In this document: piece by piece, positions 9,584-20,295 of the stretch
Layout of the letters: every line of letters starts with the position of its first letter
Numbering within the stretch: position 1 is the stretch's first letter
Assembly (NCBI GenBank): GCA_023014485.1
Contig: JAJOZX010000088.1
Span: 1,657,001 to 1,721,000 of the forward strand
Source: Bathynomus jamesi
Taxonomy: Eukaryota > Arthropoda > Malacostraca > Isopoda > Cirolanidae
Direction: 5' to 3'
Length of the DNA: 64,000 nt
The notes under the pieces: generated by a model
Database searches by the model: none
Seen by the model: only the letters and a program-made list of their open reading frames with translations
Told to the model about the DNA's origin: nothing
Position numbers and translations under genes: made by a program

Positions 9584-9786
9584 GGAGCTATTGAAGAATA
9601 GCGACCCCAGCCTTCTTTAGTTAGGCTTATAAGGCTAACTAACGAAAATATCACGACCTAACTTAACCAATCGTTAGGTTAACTGTACGCCCTTGACGAT
9701 TGGTTAGGTTAGGTCATGATATTTTCGTTAGTTAGCCTTATGAAGCTAACTAAAGAAGGCTGGGGTCCCTATTCTTCAATAGCTCC
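9584..9786. mobile_element. Fold-back MITE, GGAGCTATTG family
   Basis: The outer arms GGAGCTATTGAAGAATAGCG and its complement are unlike those at 7035-7237, yet the inner core (CCTTCTTTAGTTAGGCTTAT, GCCCTTGACGATTGGTTAGG) is the same. The flanks GATATTTT and GATATTTG agree at 7 of 8 bases. Confidence 0.85.
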
Positions 9787-10056
9787 GATATTTGAAATAC
9801 CCAGTAAACATTTCAAAATAGCTATTATTCTTTTCAGAAAACTAACTTCATTATGAAAAAAAGGGTACATTTTAAAAAGGCTATAAAATCAACATTTGTC
9901 ATTTAATTTTAATAAAACTTCTACACAATAAAACATATGTATTTATCTATATGTAACAAGTTTTCAGACTAAACTATCAAATAATTCAAATTCTATCAAC
10001 ATTTAACGAAAGAGTATGATTTTTCTACTTAACATGCAAAAATTTATTAAACCTTT

Positions 10057-10648
10057 GGAACTAGTATGTTTCATGGACTGCTCTCGATTTTCCTACGAAA
10101 TTGCAAACAAGGGCAGTCGATGACCCTGATTTTGTTTCTGCAATCGGCTTTCTTGAGAAATGATAAAGAAAAATGTTATTGGATATTGAATAAATTTATT
10201 TACTGAAACGACGCAATACACTCCAACATCTTTTTGAATAAGTCCGAGCTGGTGTGGCGCTTACGCCATACAAATTCACAAAGGTACGAGTCAAGTTATT
10301 TCTTAGGAATAACATCATGTTCCTGGAAAATCTTTACTGCGGATTCATCGTCAGGCACATTTTGCCATAGCCACTTCAAATTAATACAAACATCACTCAT
10401 TGTTCTGCAAAAAAAATGACATTAGTGCGATATCTTGCAAAAAACAATAGTATAAGAAACTCGATTAGGTCAGGTTAGGTTAGGTTAAGTTAGGTTAGGT
10501 TAGGTCAGATTAGGTTAGGTCAGGTTAGGTTAGGTTAGGTTAGGTTTCTCAAGAAAACCGATTGCAGAAACAAAATCAGGGTCATCGACTGCCCTTGTTT
10601 GCAATTTCGTAGGAAAATCGAGAGCAGTCCATGAAACATACTAGGTCC
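10057..10648. mobile_element. Fold-back element with perfect 8-bp TSD and (TTAGG)-like loop
   Basis: The ends GGAACTAGTATGTTTCATGG and CCATGAAACATACTAGGTCC carry inverted arms of about 100 bp (for example GGGCAGTCGATGACCCTGAT). The loop contains a GGTTAGG/GGTCAGG array at about 10466-10547. AAACCTTT flanks both sides (10049-10056, 10649-10656). The uninterrupted target is visible at 3807-4583. There is no credible ORF. Confidence 0.9.
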
Positions 10649-10758
10649 AAACCTTTTTAATATTTTTTTATAAAAATCATTTTTAACGTAAAATTTACCT
10701 GAAATTGTTAAAAAAAATTGTTGAAAATGCTTTCCTTCCATTTCAATAACTTTTTTAT

Positions 10759-10954
10759 GGCCAGAATATGGGAGAACTTAGCAGAGCGAGTCTACAGAAC
10801 TAGGATAAAAGATGTCGCTCATTTACGCGAGATCATCATTCAAAAGTGGGAAGAGCTTCCACAGGAACAAGTAAATCGAGTCATAGATGAATTCCGGCCA
10901 AGAATAAAAAAAGTTATTGAAATGGAAGGAAAGTATTTCAAACAATTTTTTTAA
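10759..10954 (+). pseudogene. Tc1-like transposase C-terminal remnant
   Basis: An open tail beginning MARIWENLAERVYRT and continuing through RIKDVAHLREIIIQ, KWEELPQEQVNRVID and EFRPRIKKVIEMEG to a stop at 10954. This is the segment that follows the third catalytic residue in Tc1-type transposases. The catalytic core and DNA-binding domain are missing. It is nearly the same as the remnant in copy 1 but keeps its frame. It is not expected to have a function on its own. Confidence 0.75.
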
Positions 10955-11216
10955 TAATTTCAGGTAAATTTTACGTTAAAAATTATTTTTATAAAAAATA
11001 TTAAAAAGGTTTAATAATTTTTGCATGTTAAGTAGAAAAATCATACTCTTTCGTTAAATGTTGATAGAATTTGAATTATTTGATATTTTAGTCTGAAAAT
11101 TTGTTTGCTTATAGATAAATACATATGTTTTATTGTGTAGAAGTTTTATTAAAATTAAATGACAAATGTTGATTTTATAGCCTTTTTAAAATGTATCCAT
11201 TTTTATGGCACATCCA

Positions 11217-11217
11217 T

Positions 11218-11266
<49 letters not shown>
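11217..11266. repeat. (TA)n microsatellite
   Basis: A TA array with one phase break near 11241, directly after the fold-back end. Confidence 0.95.
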
Positions 11267-11491
11267 ACCGAACATCTTGTACCATTTAGAGTATGGTCAA
11301 CAGAATTCGTGTTATGAATTACAAGTGCAGACTCTATTGTCTCTTCTAGTGGGTGATTGTTCTGGAAGCGTCACTCGTGGCATTCTTATGCTGCACTTGA
11401 GTATTTACTTTAAAGGGCCATGTTGGAAAAATGAGAAGTGATCCTCAAATTGGAATATGTGTCTAACAAAATTAAAACCTCTCATGATAAA

Positions 11492-12125
11492 CAGGGCCGG
11501 ATTAAGGCTGTGAGGGGCCTAAGGCTAATAGAGGGAAGGGCCTATATGTGTACTATATATTTTATATAATTCATAAAATCTTCAAACAAATAAAATGTGT
11601 ATTTATTCAAATCTAACAACTAACAAAAATCAAAGCTATGTACATTAAAAACAGCAACAACAAAAAGAGCAAAAACAGCAAAAACAGCTTACAATTCAAA
11701 GAGAGAATAATTTCTTCCATCCTGGCTTTAAACTGTGATATCAAACAAACCATCCACCTTTCTTCGACATGCTGAATGATCATTACACTAGGCCCAAATT
11801 CCCAACGTCTGAAAAACAATTTTGGAAACAGATTAACCCTTCGAAGCCAATCATACAAAAATGGATGAAAATCATACATACATATCGACAATAATACACC
11901 ATCAGATATAATGACATAAAAAACTCTTAACTAAAACTAAAATATCTTATTTTCCACCTCTGAAGATATACAGTAATTATACAGTTATATATGATATTAC
12001 TTAACCAATTTTGTGACAAAGACTTAGGGCTTATAATATAAAAATTTGGGCCTAAACTCGAGCGCCTAAAAAATATGAGCGCCTAAGGCTACAGCTTTAT
12101 TGGCCTGATGGTTAATCCGGCCCTG
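11492..12125. mobile_element. hAT-type MITE with perfect TSD
   Basis: The ends CAGGGCCGGATTAAGGC and TTAATCCGGCCCTG are a classic hAT pair. The 8-bp duplication ATGATAAA is at 11484-11491 and 12126-12133. The inner pair GGGCCTAAGGCTA... / GCGCCTAAGGCTAC... repeats near the right end. The 634-bp interior has no transposase. Confidence 0.92.
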
Positions 12126-12267
12126 ATGATAAACACCAGTTAATGCTATCCAGTATTCTGCAGAGAGGATTTATGCAAATGCCACATTACATATTCCTGG
12201 CGATATCCTATTTTGGCGTCCCAAGTTATTTAACAATCACAAAATAAACGAATAGCATCCCAAATAC

Positions 12268-12604
12268 AAGCAATTGGCGAATGTGTATATTTAGTCGCTT
12301 CCTGACATTATTGACTGCCCGGTTAGGTTAACTGTACGCCCTTGACGATTGGGTAGGTTAAGTTGTGATATTTTCGTTTAAACTAACGAAAATAGCACGA
12401 CTTAACCTGACCAATCGTCAAGGGCGTACAGTTGACCTAACTGGGCAGTTAATAATTTTCAACGTAGGCTTCGATTAATTTTAAGCAACTTTTACCAAAA
12501 ATGTGAGCATTCATTTTTAATACATAGACAAGTGTATCACACAGGATACTGCACTATCATACATGTCAGGAAGAGACTAAAAATACACATTCGCCAATTG
12601 CTTG
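12268..12604. mobile_element. Fold-back element nested in the Merlin-like transposon
   Basis: CAAGCAATTGGCGAATGTGT at the left pairs with its complement near 12590-12604, and CGCTTCCTGACAT pairs with ATGTCAGGAAGAG. It carries the GGTTAGGTTAAGTTGTGATA core with complement, and CCGGTTAGGTTAACTG. No clear target duplication was found. Confidence 0.7.
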
Positions 12605-12605
12605 A

Positions 12606-13479
12606 TTATTTCTTATTTCGCCAACGCCAAACAAACTCTTGAAGGTATGAATTAACGACATTGCGAGATGTCCTACGTATTTCACGCAGTTTTTGCTTTA
12701 CATGGCTCCGTAATCCTTTGATTCCATTCGTGTGGACTGCACGATCTTGTTGATCTAGAAAATTGGTTGTATGATTGACCCAATCATGACAATATCCCAT
12801 ATTCAAATCTGTAATTCCACTGTAGGCTGTCCAACTCAGTTATAATTTGAGTACCCAAAGCCACATGATGTTGATGGGCGACAATACATCGGAAGAACGA
12901 TTAGGAACCTCAATCAACATAATTTTGGAGGAAGCGTTTCGATCAATGGCTCCTAACACCCAGTGGCCATCATGCCACCGATCACGAGCATACTTTCGAT
13001 GAAAGTATTTATTTTCATCAATCTCAACCGGTTTTTTAATAAAATTTTTGTTCAAGCCACCTAGTTCCTCTGGACTTCGTTTCACCCATTCGACGCATAT
13101 GTCTCGACAAAAATTCGCCCAATCAACCACACTCTTCTTATTCATATCAATCTCATTGGCTATCATTGATTTCATACAATCCTGGGTCCACAAGTACATG
13201 AACCTAATTATAGTACCAATGTTTAAATGACTTGAAAAAGAAAGATCCATCTCTCAGGGACCTGGAAGTAGAGCAAGTTCGGCATTTCCAGCGGTAACCG
13301 TCCAGTCCACTGTCATACTTGGTAAATTTCATGTGGGCTTAGCATTTTTTGCATGTTATCACGTTTGCAACTAGTTGACGTTTGGCCGCCCACTTGATTG
13401 TGTCCGATGAATCCACGCCCAATGACCTTTTTAATGCAATAAATATAAACTTTTCTCCATCAATCTCGTTAATAGTCAT
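12606..13479 (-). pseudogene. ISXO2-like (Merlin) transposase, decayed
   Basis: The family's transposase cuts and rejoins element ends with a DDE-type fold. On the minus strand the start codon at 13479 opens MTINEIDGEKFIF. Then come a zinc-ribbon pair (ITCKKC, later WKCRTC, separated by a stop near 13341), a middle segment with WANFCRDICVEW, and the catalytic block VEIDENKYFHRKY followed by HWVLGAID and VEVPNRSSD (13250-12840). After a stop the C-terminal part (HTNGIKGLRSHVKQKLR) runs to 12606. Family members usually show a Glu or Asn in the NGI-E/N position; here it reads Lys. With at least two in-frame stops and this change, it is dead. The palindrome's target duplication lies 27 bp upstream of the start. 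Confidence 0.8.
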
Positions 13480-13505
13480 TATAAATTCAGGATCCACAAT
13501 ATGTG

Positions 13506-13511
13506 TAGGTG
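13506..13511. other. Left copy of the 6-bp target duplication (TAGGTG)
   Basis: TAGGTG directly precedes the left palindrome terminus AGTAGTACAGCCGCAAAAGG. The second copy is at 30499-30504 after ...CTATACTACT. Confidence 0.85.
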
Positions 13512-13539
13512 AGTAGTACAGCCGCAAAAGGGTAGAGTG

Positions 13540-13740
13540 CAGGAATGTTGCAATTTATTACGTAATGTTGCAATGTTGCAAACGAGGTGGGGTGTTTTGC
13601 AACATGTTGCAAATGGAGTGGGGTGTTGCAGAGGGGTGAGGGTGTTATGCAACATGTTGCAAAGTGGTGTTGCAAAGGGGGTGGGGTGTTGCAAAAAATT
13701 CCTGCAAAGGGGGGTGGGGGATGCTGCGGGTGGAAACTTG
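13540..13740. repeat. TGTTGCAA-rich subterminal repeat (left arm)
   Basis: Irregular tandem units with GCAACATGTTGCAAA and GTGGGGTGTTGCA, G-rich on this strand. The mirrored copy is at about 30345-30470. They sit just inside the element ends, where transposase-binding or packaging-type repeats often lie. Their function here is unknown. Confidence 0.7.
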
Positions 13741-14525
13741 GAGGCGGCGTTATCCCAATAGAGAAAGGAGAGAAAGGAGGAGAGGTATTCACCTGGCAGG
13801 AGCCAAGTGCATATGAAGACTTCAGCCGAGTAGGCGTTGTCTTATAGGCTCCTAATCAGCCAGTTGGCTTAGAAGGAGCCAAGGGGGGGAGAGAGAAAGA
13901 GAGAGAGAGAGTATCGGCCTTTGTTGCCGATTGCAATGGCATGCAACTTGGAAGCGGAGTTCTCCCCCAAGCTATTTTCGTATACCTAACCTAAGAGGCC
14001 TCTAAGGGGTTTTCCCAAAGGGCCAGAAAGAGAAAGGACCAGAGGTCCTTGCTCGGCTGGGAGCCGAGCTTGAATGACTCCGTCATCAGCTTCTCGCTCT
14101 TTTATAGACCTCTAATCCGGCTGAGTTGCCAGATAGCGCCATGTATTTAATAGAAGGCTGAGTTGCCAGATAGCAATATTTAAAACCATATATTAATCAA
14201 AATACCACAATGTATTTATATGATGGTAGTTAATCAATACAGAATTTCTTTTAATTGTTGGAATTAAGAAGATTCATCTGTTTATTAAATAAATAAATTA
14301 AACACACGCTCTTTACACAATAAATCACTTAATTCCTATTTTATTATAAATACCACAATTGAACAACAGTGGGAAAAACGAAAGGAAAAGAAACCTTACG
14401 AAGAAAGTTGAAATAAACCAAAACGCACGCTCGTCCATTCCCCCCCAATCTCCTCACCCCATCTGTGTTTGTATATATATATATAGAAAGAATCATAATA
14501 ACCGTGTCTATTTAATTTTGTCATT

Positions 14526-14559
<34 letters not shown>

Positions 14560-14561
<2 letters not shown>

Positions 14562-15130
14562 ATGCGGTTTGCTTCTACAAAGCTTCAATTTAATATTTAG
14601 GAGAAATCCAATGACAAGGAGGAATGTAAATGCCATGAAAAGTCTTCTTTAATGCGCAACGTTTCGAGCAATACGCTCATCATCAGGCTAGATAATAACA
14701 ATATGAAATTAGAATCAATAAATAAATGTGAACAAGACAAAATAATTTCCATAAAACCTATTCAGTAAAAGCAAATTTTAAAAAGACTAAAAGAAGAGGG
14801 TTAAATTCAAAGTTATAAAAATTTACATATAAAATGAACCAGAAATTTAAAAAGCTATTTTTAAATTACATATAATAAATTTGAAATTAGTACACTGGAA
14901 TAATTAACACTAATACAATGGAATAATTAACACTACGAACCTTTCAATGCTGGTTCCGAGGCACGAGTAATTTAAAACAAAACAAAACAGGAAACAAGCT
15001 ATGGGTTGGGCGGTTGGAGTTATAAGTTAGGGGAGGGGGGATTATAAAAAATTGGGGAGGGGGGAGGGGAGTTGGGGAGGGGGGTTTATAAAAAATTTAG
15101 AGGGACAGCTGAGGAATCCACGTTTAGAGA
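14560..15130 (-). mobile_element. Insertion present only in the left arm
   Basis: The segment from about TCATGCGGTTTGCTTC to the G-rich GGGGAGGGGGGAGGGG tract near 15050-15090 has no counterpart in the right arm. It carries a hammerhead-like motif and is probably a retroelement 3' end that inserted after the arms formed. The exact boundaries were not fixed. Confidence 0.5.
14652..14700 (-). ncRNA. Hammerhead-ribozyme-like motif, second type
   Basis: The minus strand reads CTGATGA, a GAGC-GTATT-GCTC stem-loop, then GAAA and CGTTGCGC. CTGATGA and GAAA are the invariant hammerhead core elements, and the stem II pairing is perfect. Flanking stem I pairing was not established. Confidence 0.5.
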
Positions 15131-15287
15131 AGGGGTCAATGTTTTAATATAAATAACAGTGGGAAAAACGAAAGGAAAAGAAACCTTGCGAAGATTAGTG
15201 AAAATTAACCAAAACACACGGTCGTCCATTCCCCCAATCTCCTCACCCCATCTGTGTTTGTATATATAAACGAATGAACAACTCGTG

Positions 15288-15318
<31 letters not shown>

Positions 15319-15390
15319 ACACACAAGCCACTGTACATATCATGTGAATGAAAGTCAGAAAAAAATGCCAAACGTATATTTTGTCATTCC

Positions 15391-15425
<35 letters not shown>

Positions 15426-15440
15426 TATATATATATATAT

Positions 15441-15482
<42 letters not shown>

Positions 15483-15854
15483 TGATTTTCACCTTAAAGT
15501 GAATTAAAACATTAACTTTATTACTTAATTCTTATTTTTATTATAAATATCACAATTGAATAACAGTGGGAAAAACGAAAGGAAAAGAAACATTCCGAAG
15601 ATTGGTGAAAATAAACCAAAACACACGCTCGTCCATTCCTCCCAATCTCCTCACCCGATCTGTGTTTGTATATATATATATATATATAGAAAGAATCATA
15701 ATAACCGTGTCTATTTAATTTTGTCATTCCTTATATATATATAAATGGATTTTCACCTTAAAGTGAATTAAAACATTAAAAAATCACGAAACAATTAAAA
15801 GAAACCTTACGAAGATAGGTAATTGCATATATAATAAACGAATGAACAAATCGT

Positions 15855-15906
<52 letters not shown>

Positions 15907-16089
15907 AATCGTTTCCCAACTCGAATCACACCTGTTTGCCCAGAGGCCTTTTTGAAATTACCACAATTTGACCTTTCCAGTCTACTCGAGTAAAATCTCT
16001 CTTCACTTCGATTCTTAGATATACACACAATTATATTAAATAATAATCAGCGAAAGAAATAAAATAAGGTGGGCAAACCTGAAAGTACT

Positions 16090-16092
<3 letters not shown>

Positions 16093-16180
<88 letters not shown>
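16093..16180. repeat. (TA)n-(GA)n microsatellite
   Basis: About 45 bases of TA then about 36 of GA. The right-arm counterpart at 28318-28440 is interrupted and shorter. Confidence 0.95.
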
Positions 16181-16184
<4 letters not shown>

Positions 16185-16308
16185 TCATTCTTTTAAAATA
16201 AATAAAGGAATGGAAATATATATATATATATAGGGTGGTACAGATTTAAAATAACAGGATCATTTGATCCGTGGGTAGTATGACCGCAAAGCATGCACAC
16301 AGCTTGGA

Positions 16309-17250
16309 TCAAAAAAGTAAGGGCCTGAGCTGGGTATCACGAATTCTATAGGTGCACTCGGCGAAACTGGTCATAATTAATCTGCTGAAGGATGAGTTTC
16401 TTATTTCGTAAGATTCCTTCATGTGGACAGCGTGCCCTACAGGAATGGAAGGGTATTTATTTCCATTGTAAAGTAGTACAACCTTGAGGCTTAGCTTCGA
16501 AGAGTCAATAAATAAACGCCAATCTTCAGATTTGTGCTCATGACCGAGAGCTAACAGCAGTCCATTTACATTATTACAGTAGCATAAACCACCTGACGAG
16601 GAGAAATACTGCATCAGATCTTTTTGGCGAGTGCGGAACGCCGATATGCTTGTATCTTTTGCCAGCAAAGTCCATTCACGTAACCTGGAGCCCAATAATT
16701 CCGCTTTCTTTTTCGGAAGGTCCAAATCTCTCACGAGATCATTCAGCATAACCTGCGTTATCATACGTTGTTTATTTGATTCAGATTGCTGAAAATCTGT
16801 ATCTTTAGTGTCATCAATTTCCATTGGTTCAACTTCAGACTCTTCATCCAGTGTCCATGACTTTGGGGGAGTTGGAATTGGGTTATCATCGTCATGTAGT
16901 ACTGGTCTCATGGCAGATGCAAGATTTTGGTATTGAATTTTATGTTTATTTTTGGCAGAGAATCCTGAAACGTTAGTCATACAAAAATAGCAATCCGTTA
17001 GGTGATCCTTGGGCTCTCTCCAAATCATTGGTATGGCAAATGGCATAGATTTGCGGGTACCTTTAATCCAACCCCTAAGAGTGACGGCACAGGAAATGCA
17101 TGAGATATGAGGTGCCCAGGATTTGTCTTGGTCGCCTACCTTACATCCAAAATAAAGTTCGTAAGCCTTCTTCACGAGTCGGGTCATCGTCTTCCTCTGT
17201 GCCTTTATGGTCAGTTCTCCACACACTTAGCAAAATGTATCTCTGGGATT
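16309..17250 (-). pseudogene. CxxC-type repeat-associated protein, left-arm copy
   Basis: This belongs to a family of uncharacterised proteins common in arthropod genomes. I recognise it by the CYVCGE opening, the SCISCAV and CYFCMTN cysteine pairs (likely zinc-binding), the conserved LNDLVRDLDLPKKKAELLGSR block and SEDWRLFIDSSKLSLK. In this arm the Tyr codon of the CYVC motif has become TAA (17227-17229), and the C-terminus changes frame after KESYE compared with the right-arm copy. An acidic linker (EPMEIDDTKDTD) separates the cysteine region from the conserved block. The function is not known; the gene is broken here. The intact-looking partner is at 27283-28143. Confidence 0.75.
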
Positions 17251-17639
17251 AATAGTTTCGATTCATGCTGGCGGAAAATTATTGAAATCACGGAAAACTT
17301 TTTGGAATGAAAAACCAATTTTTTCTACTATGAAAAATTTTAAAATTTGAGCAAAACTTGAAAAAAAATTCTTTCTTTTATTAAAAATCTGTTTAAATAG
17401 CTATATTTTTTAATGCAAAAAATACTATTAAATATAGTTAACCTGGAAAAAAAGAAAGTAAAATTAAATTAGTACACTTAATTTTAACTAATATTTTGGG
17501 AAAACTCTGAGTAAATGGAAATATTATTTTCTCGAAAACTATGGGTGATAGAAAAATTCTGAAACCATATTTGGAATCAGCATCAAAAGTTCTATAAGAA
17601 ACACAAATAGTTTTCAAGAAACAAAAATGTTGTTCCCTA

Positions 17640-18480
17640 GTTAATTAACTCTTTCTCGCCGAATTGGAAAGCTTTTCACCCGACCTTAGACCTACAGTTT
17701 AACGTGGATTCAGAAATACATCTCGTCAGGGAATGATTGCTCACTATTTCATCGAGATAATTAAAGCTCATATACAGGACCTCATTGTCTATAAGATCTG
17801 TGGCGCGTGGAGCCTTCAGAAGATGTGAACATCTGTTCTGTGGATCAGTTCAAGAAATACATCTCGTCAGGGAATCGTTGCTCACTCTTCCACATTTCAA
17901 CATAACAGGATCATTTGATTATTGAACCGGATTTAAAATAAAGGATCATTTGATCCGTGGTAGTATGACCGCAAAACATGCACGATTTTTCTCTTTAGTA
18001 ATAATAACAACTAGCTCTTCCCCGAATTGTAACAACGGATGAGGTTTTCACTCCGCCTTAGACCCACAGTTTAACGTGGAAACCGAATGCTCTTTTCTTT
18101 TTTAAAAATATAATTAAAGGAATGGATATATTTATAATTTCTTTATTATAAAATGTGGAACATGCAGTCTTCAGAAGATGTGAACAGCTGTTCTGTGGAT
18201 CAGTTCAAGAAATACATCTCGTCAGGGAGTCGTTGCTCACTCTTCCACATTTCAACATAACAGGAACATTTGATTATTAGCCAGTTGGCTTAGAAGGTGT
18301 AAAGGGCTTGTTCAGGTTGAGTTGCCAGATACCACTTTTTAACATTATTATGGAGAGGTGCCAGATACCATTGTATACATTATTATGGAGAGTTGCCAGA
18401 TACCATTGCTCAGGTACACAGTTGCCAGATTGTACCATTTATTTTCTTAAAAGTTGGTTTAGAATTCCGCTAGTAGGTTT
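17640..18480. repeat. Dispersed regulatory-looking repeats (left arm)
   Basis: Three imperfect copies of GAAATACATCTCGTCAGGGA with ...CGTTGCTCACTCTTCC and AACAGGATCATTTGAT (near 17720, 17870 and 18210), plus four GTTGCCAGATACCA copies (18320-18430). They are mirrored at 26040-26790. CCTTAGACCTACAGTTTAAC also occurs in a SINE at 45925. No ORF is supported. Confidence 0.65.
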
Positions 18481-18499
18481 AGAAGGCGTAACATGATAT

Positions 18500-18750
18500 A
18501 ATTAACCAAAAGAATTAAGTAAAACAACATTGCATCATTCTGTTTATTATAAATATATAGAAAATAAATATACATTTGAATGATCAATAATAATAGAAAA
18601 ATGAACGAGGAATATGCATATAATCCGTCAATATAACAGTACAGGAGAAATATATACAAACACACACAATTATGGAGATATATAGAATATAAATATACAT
18701 TTGAATGATCAATAATAATAGAAATGAGGAATATGCATATAATCAAAAAA

Positions 18751-18800
<50 letters not shown>

Positions 18801-19040
18801 TATGGAGATATATAGAAATAAATATACATTTGAATGATCAATAATAATAGAAATATGAACGAGGAATATGCATATAATCCTTCAATATAACAGTACAGGA
18901 GAAATATCACACAAATATGTTAAATATATAATACATTTCACTTTTTTTTTAAATACTAAACTCGCACTTAATCGAGTTTACAATTACATCATTATTGCTC
19001 TGCATTACGCAGTATATGCGGTTTAATAATATTTCACCGC
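18500..19040. other. Non-coding gene-distal segment of left arm with (CA)n
   Basis: Repeated AATATGCATATAATC and ATTTGAATGATCAATAATAATAG units around a (CA)n tract (18758-18799). The right arm has one unit of this set and no CA tract, so the left arm expanded or the right contracted. No ORF beyond low-complexity frames. Confidence 0.6.
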
Positions 19041-19041
19041 T

Positions 19042-19287
19042 TTAAGTATAGGGAAACCTGTACTCGATATGAAGGGCTTTCATATCGTTCAGTACTATTT
19101 TTGTTCCCACTTTACAACCGGTTGGTAAGTCATCTTTAAATACGTCTAGAATACAATCAAAAGCACGCACAAAGAGTTCATCGTTAGCTACATTATTAAA
19201 CACAAGTTTATAAACACGCTTTTCCAATCGAGGGTTTATTTCTACCGACCCGAGCTTTTCAATCGTGAACTCGTCTTCACTCAACAT
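19042..19287 (-). CDS. Unknown 81-residue protein, left-arm copy
   Basis: A small ORF starting with ATG at 19287, reading MLSEDEFTIEKLGSVE. The start codon lies inside the end of the upstream possible PC4-like gene, in another frame (11-bp overlap). The composition is acidic and mixed (EINPRLEKRVYKLVFN, LFVRAFDCILDVFKDD), predicted soluble, with no signal peptide or membrane segment. I do not recognise the family. The C-terminus ends ...ALHIEYRFPYT here but ...ALHIQGFHLKR in the right arm, because a short segment before the stop differs. Tight overlap with its neighbour suggests a compact, virus-like gene cluster. Confidence 0.55.
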   Translation of the reverse strand: MLSEDEFTIEKLGSVEINPRLEKRVYKLVFNNVANDELFVRAFDCILDVFKDDLPTGCKVGTKIVLNDMKALHIEYRFPYT

Positions 19288-19996
19288 AGCGGCAATTGAA
19301 ATAATCTTCTAAATCGTTACGACAACTGCGCGTTATATAAAGAAATAGTTCTTCAGGGTGAACGGTGTAGGTGAGCTCAGCCTTGTACCGATCAATTGCT
19401 TTGTACCAAAGTTCATGGTATTTCAAAGAGTCTAAACTTTTTAAATAAACGTCCAGCTCTAGACCATTCTCACCTTGTTCAGCCCTACACTCGGTAAACC
19501 CATCGAGCAGAGCGGTGTATGCGTATTCAAGTACTGTATCAAAATAAAGCATATCCGTAACACGCGCGTCTAATATAGGTTTCAGCTTGCGGAATCCGAC
19601 GATTTCAAACATTCTGTCGAGGATGAAACGGTATCGCGTAGGAACAAGAGCGTTATTATCAGAAGCATTCTTCCACATCAGCCGTATATCAATGCACGGC
19701 CGATCGTTATTTATACACAACGTACATACAACGGCGTATGAGGGTGCGTCACTAATCTGCTCTCTTCTTGTACCTACGTTAGCAGGTATTTTATAACGAT
19801 CTTCACTCCACTTCTCAACTATCACGAAGATTCTATTCATCTCCTCGACACTTAAATAAACCCGTTTGTTTGTTTGTCTACATTCCGTTTCCAGTACATA
19901 GCTAACGGTACCGGATTTACGCCTGAACACGCGCAACGATTTCGTCACGGACACATCGTACGAGGCGTTGAGAATGCTGCTCAAAGGAAGTTCCAT
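19277..19996 (-). CDS. Possible PC4-like protein, left-arm copy
   Basis: A 239-residue frame. I take the ATG at 19996 (MELPLSSILNASYDVSV) and not the upstream TTG. Residues about 13-55 (TKSLRVFRRKSGTV, then KRVYLSVEEMNRIF) loosely resemble the strand-rich single-stranded-DNA-binding fold of transcriptional coactivator PC4; this is pattern recognition, not a proven match. The rest (CINNDRPCIDIRLMWK, LDGFTECRAEQGENG) is unfamiliar. No signal peptide or membrane helix. It lies at the downstream side of a tightly packed cluster and overlaps the next ORF by 11 bp. It differs from the right-arm copy at 8 residues, with no stops in either. Both arms keeping it open argues for past constraint or recent origin. 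Confidence 0.55.
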   Translation of the reverse strand: MELPLSSILNASYDVSVTKSLRVFRRKSGTVSYVLETECRQTNKRVYLSVEEMNRIFVIVEKWSEDRYKIPANVGTRREQISDAPSYAVVCTLCINNDRPCIDIRLMWKNASDNNALVPTRYRFILDRMFEIVGFRKLKPILDARVTDMLYFDTVLEYAYTALLDGFTECRAEQGENGLELDVYLKSLDSLKYHELWYKAIDRYKAELTYTVHPEELFLYITRSCRNDLEDYFNCRYVE

Positions 19997-20041
19997 CGTA
20001 TTCGAGGAGCGCACGTCCACTCGGTTCAAGCTCTGAGATAA

Positions 20042-20281
20042 CTATGAGCCGTGTGAGGCACGCAGGTAGGCAGGAACGGTTCGATGGGCGGCTGACTCGA
20101 TGATACGTGAATGGGCTTGTTCGAACTCGTATGATCCGCGAGTCGCACCATAATCGTGCGGCGAATTGTTGTACATATTGGGTAGGTGTTTTTCCGCTAC
20201 AAGAATTAATTTCGGTTTTATCACTACCAGACTACGCACCAGACAGTTTCCCTCAGGATAATTTTCACGAACTAGGCACAT
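20042..20281 (-). CDS. Unknown 79-residue protein, left-arm copy
   Basis: ATG at 20281 (MCLVRENYPEGNCLVR), stop at 20042. It contains a hydrophobic stretch SLVVIKPKLILVAEK and a polar tail ending YLRASHGS. It starts 14 bp after the preceding ORF ends and lies 45 bp before the possible PC4-like ATG. No family is recognised. A handful of residues differ from the right-arm copy (for example HLPNM against RLPNM), without stops. Confidence 0.5.
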   Translation of the reverse strand: MCLVRENYPEGNCLVRSLVVIKPKLILVAEKHLPNMYNNSPHDYGATRGSYEFEQAHSRIIESAAHRTVPAYLRASHGS

Positions 20282-20295
20282 TTTATAATGTTTTA

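Larger units (their letters stand above)
9853..11215 (+). mobile_element. Tc1-derived fold-back element, copy 2, with nested insertion
   Basis: This is the same fold-back as 3807-4583: AAGGGTACATTTTAAAAAGG at the left, its complement at the right, and TGGCACATCCATTATATA at the end. It is split by the 592-bp element at 10057-10648. The extreme left end (CGGTTGTGCCAT) is lost. Confidence 0.75.
14359..16240. repeat. Tandem ~400-bp units separated by microsatellites (left arm)
   Basis: Three copies (near 14367-14475, 15160-15262, 15568-15672) share CAGTGGGAAAAACGAAAGGA, a CACGCTCGTCCATTCC block and CATCTGTGTTTGTATATA. They are separated by (TA)n, (CA)n and (GA)n arrays. The right arm holds matching copies at about 28855-29705. 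ORFs here read only as microsatellite peptides. Confidence 0.75.

Noticed and set aside
13487..13847. Pro- or Gly-rich ORFs on both strands at the palindrome ends (also 30199-30569)
   Set aside because: Overlapping frames in TGTTGCAA and CTCTCC repeats, with no consistent start or domain.
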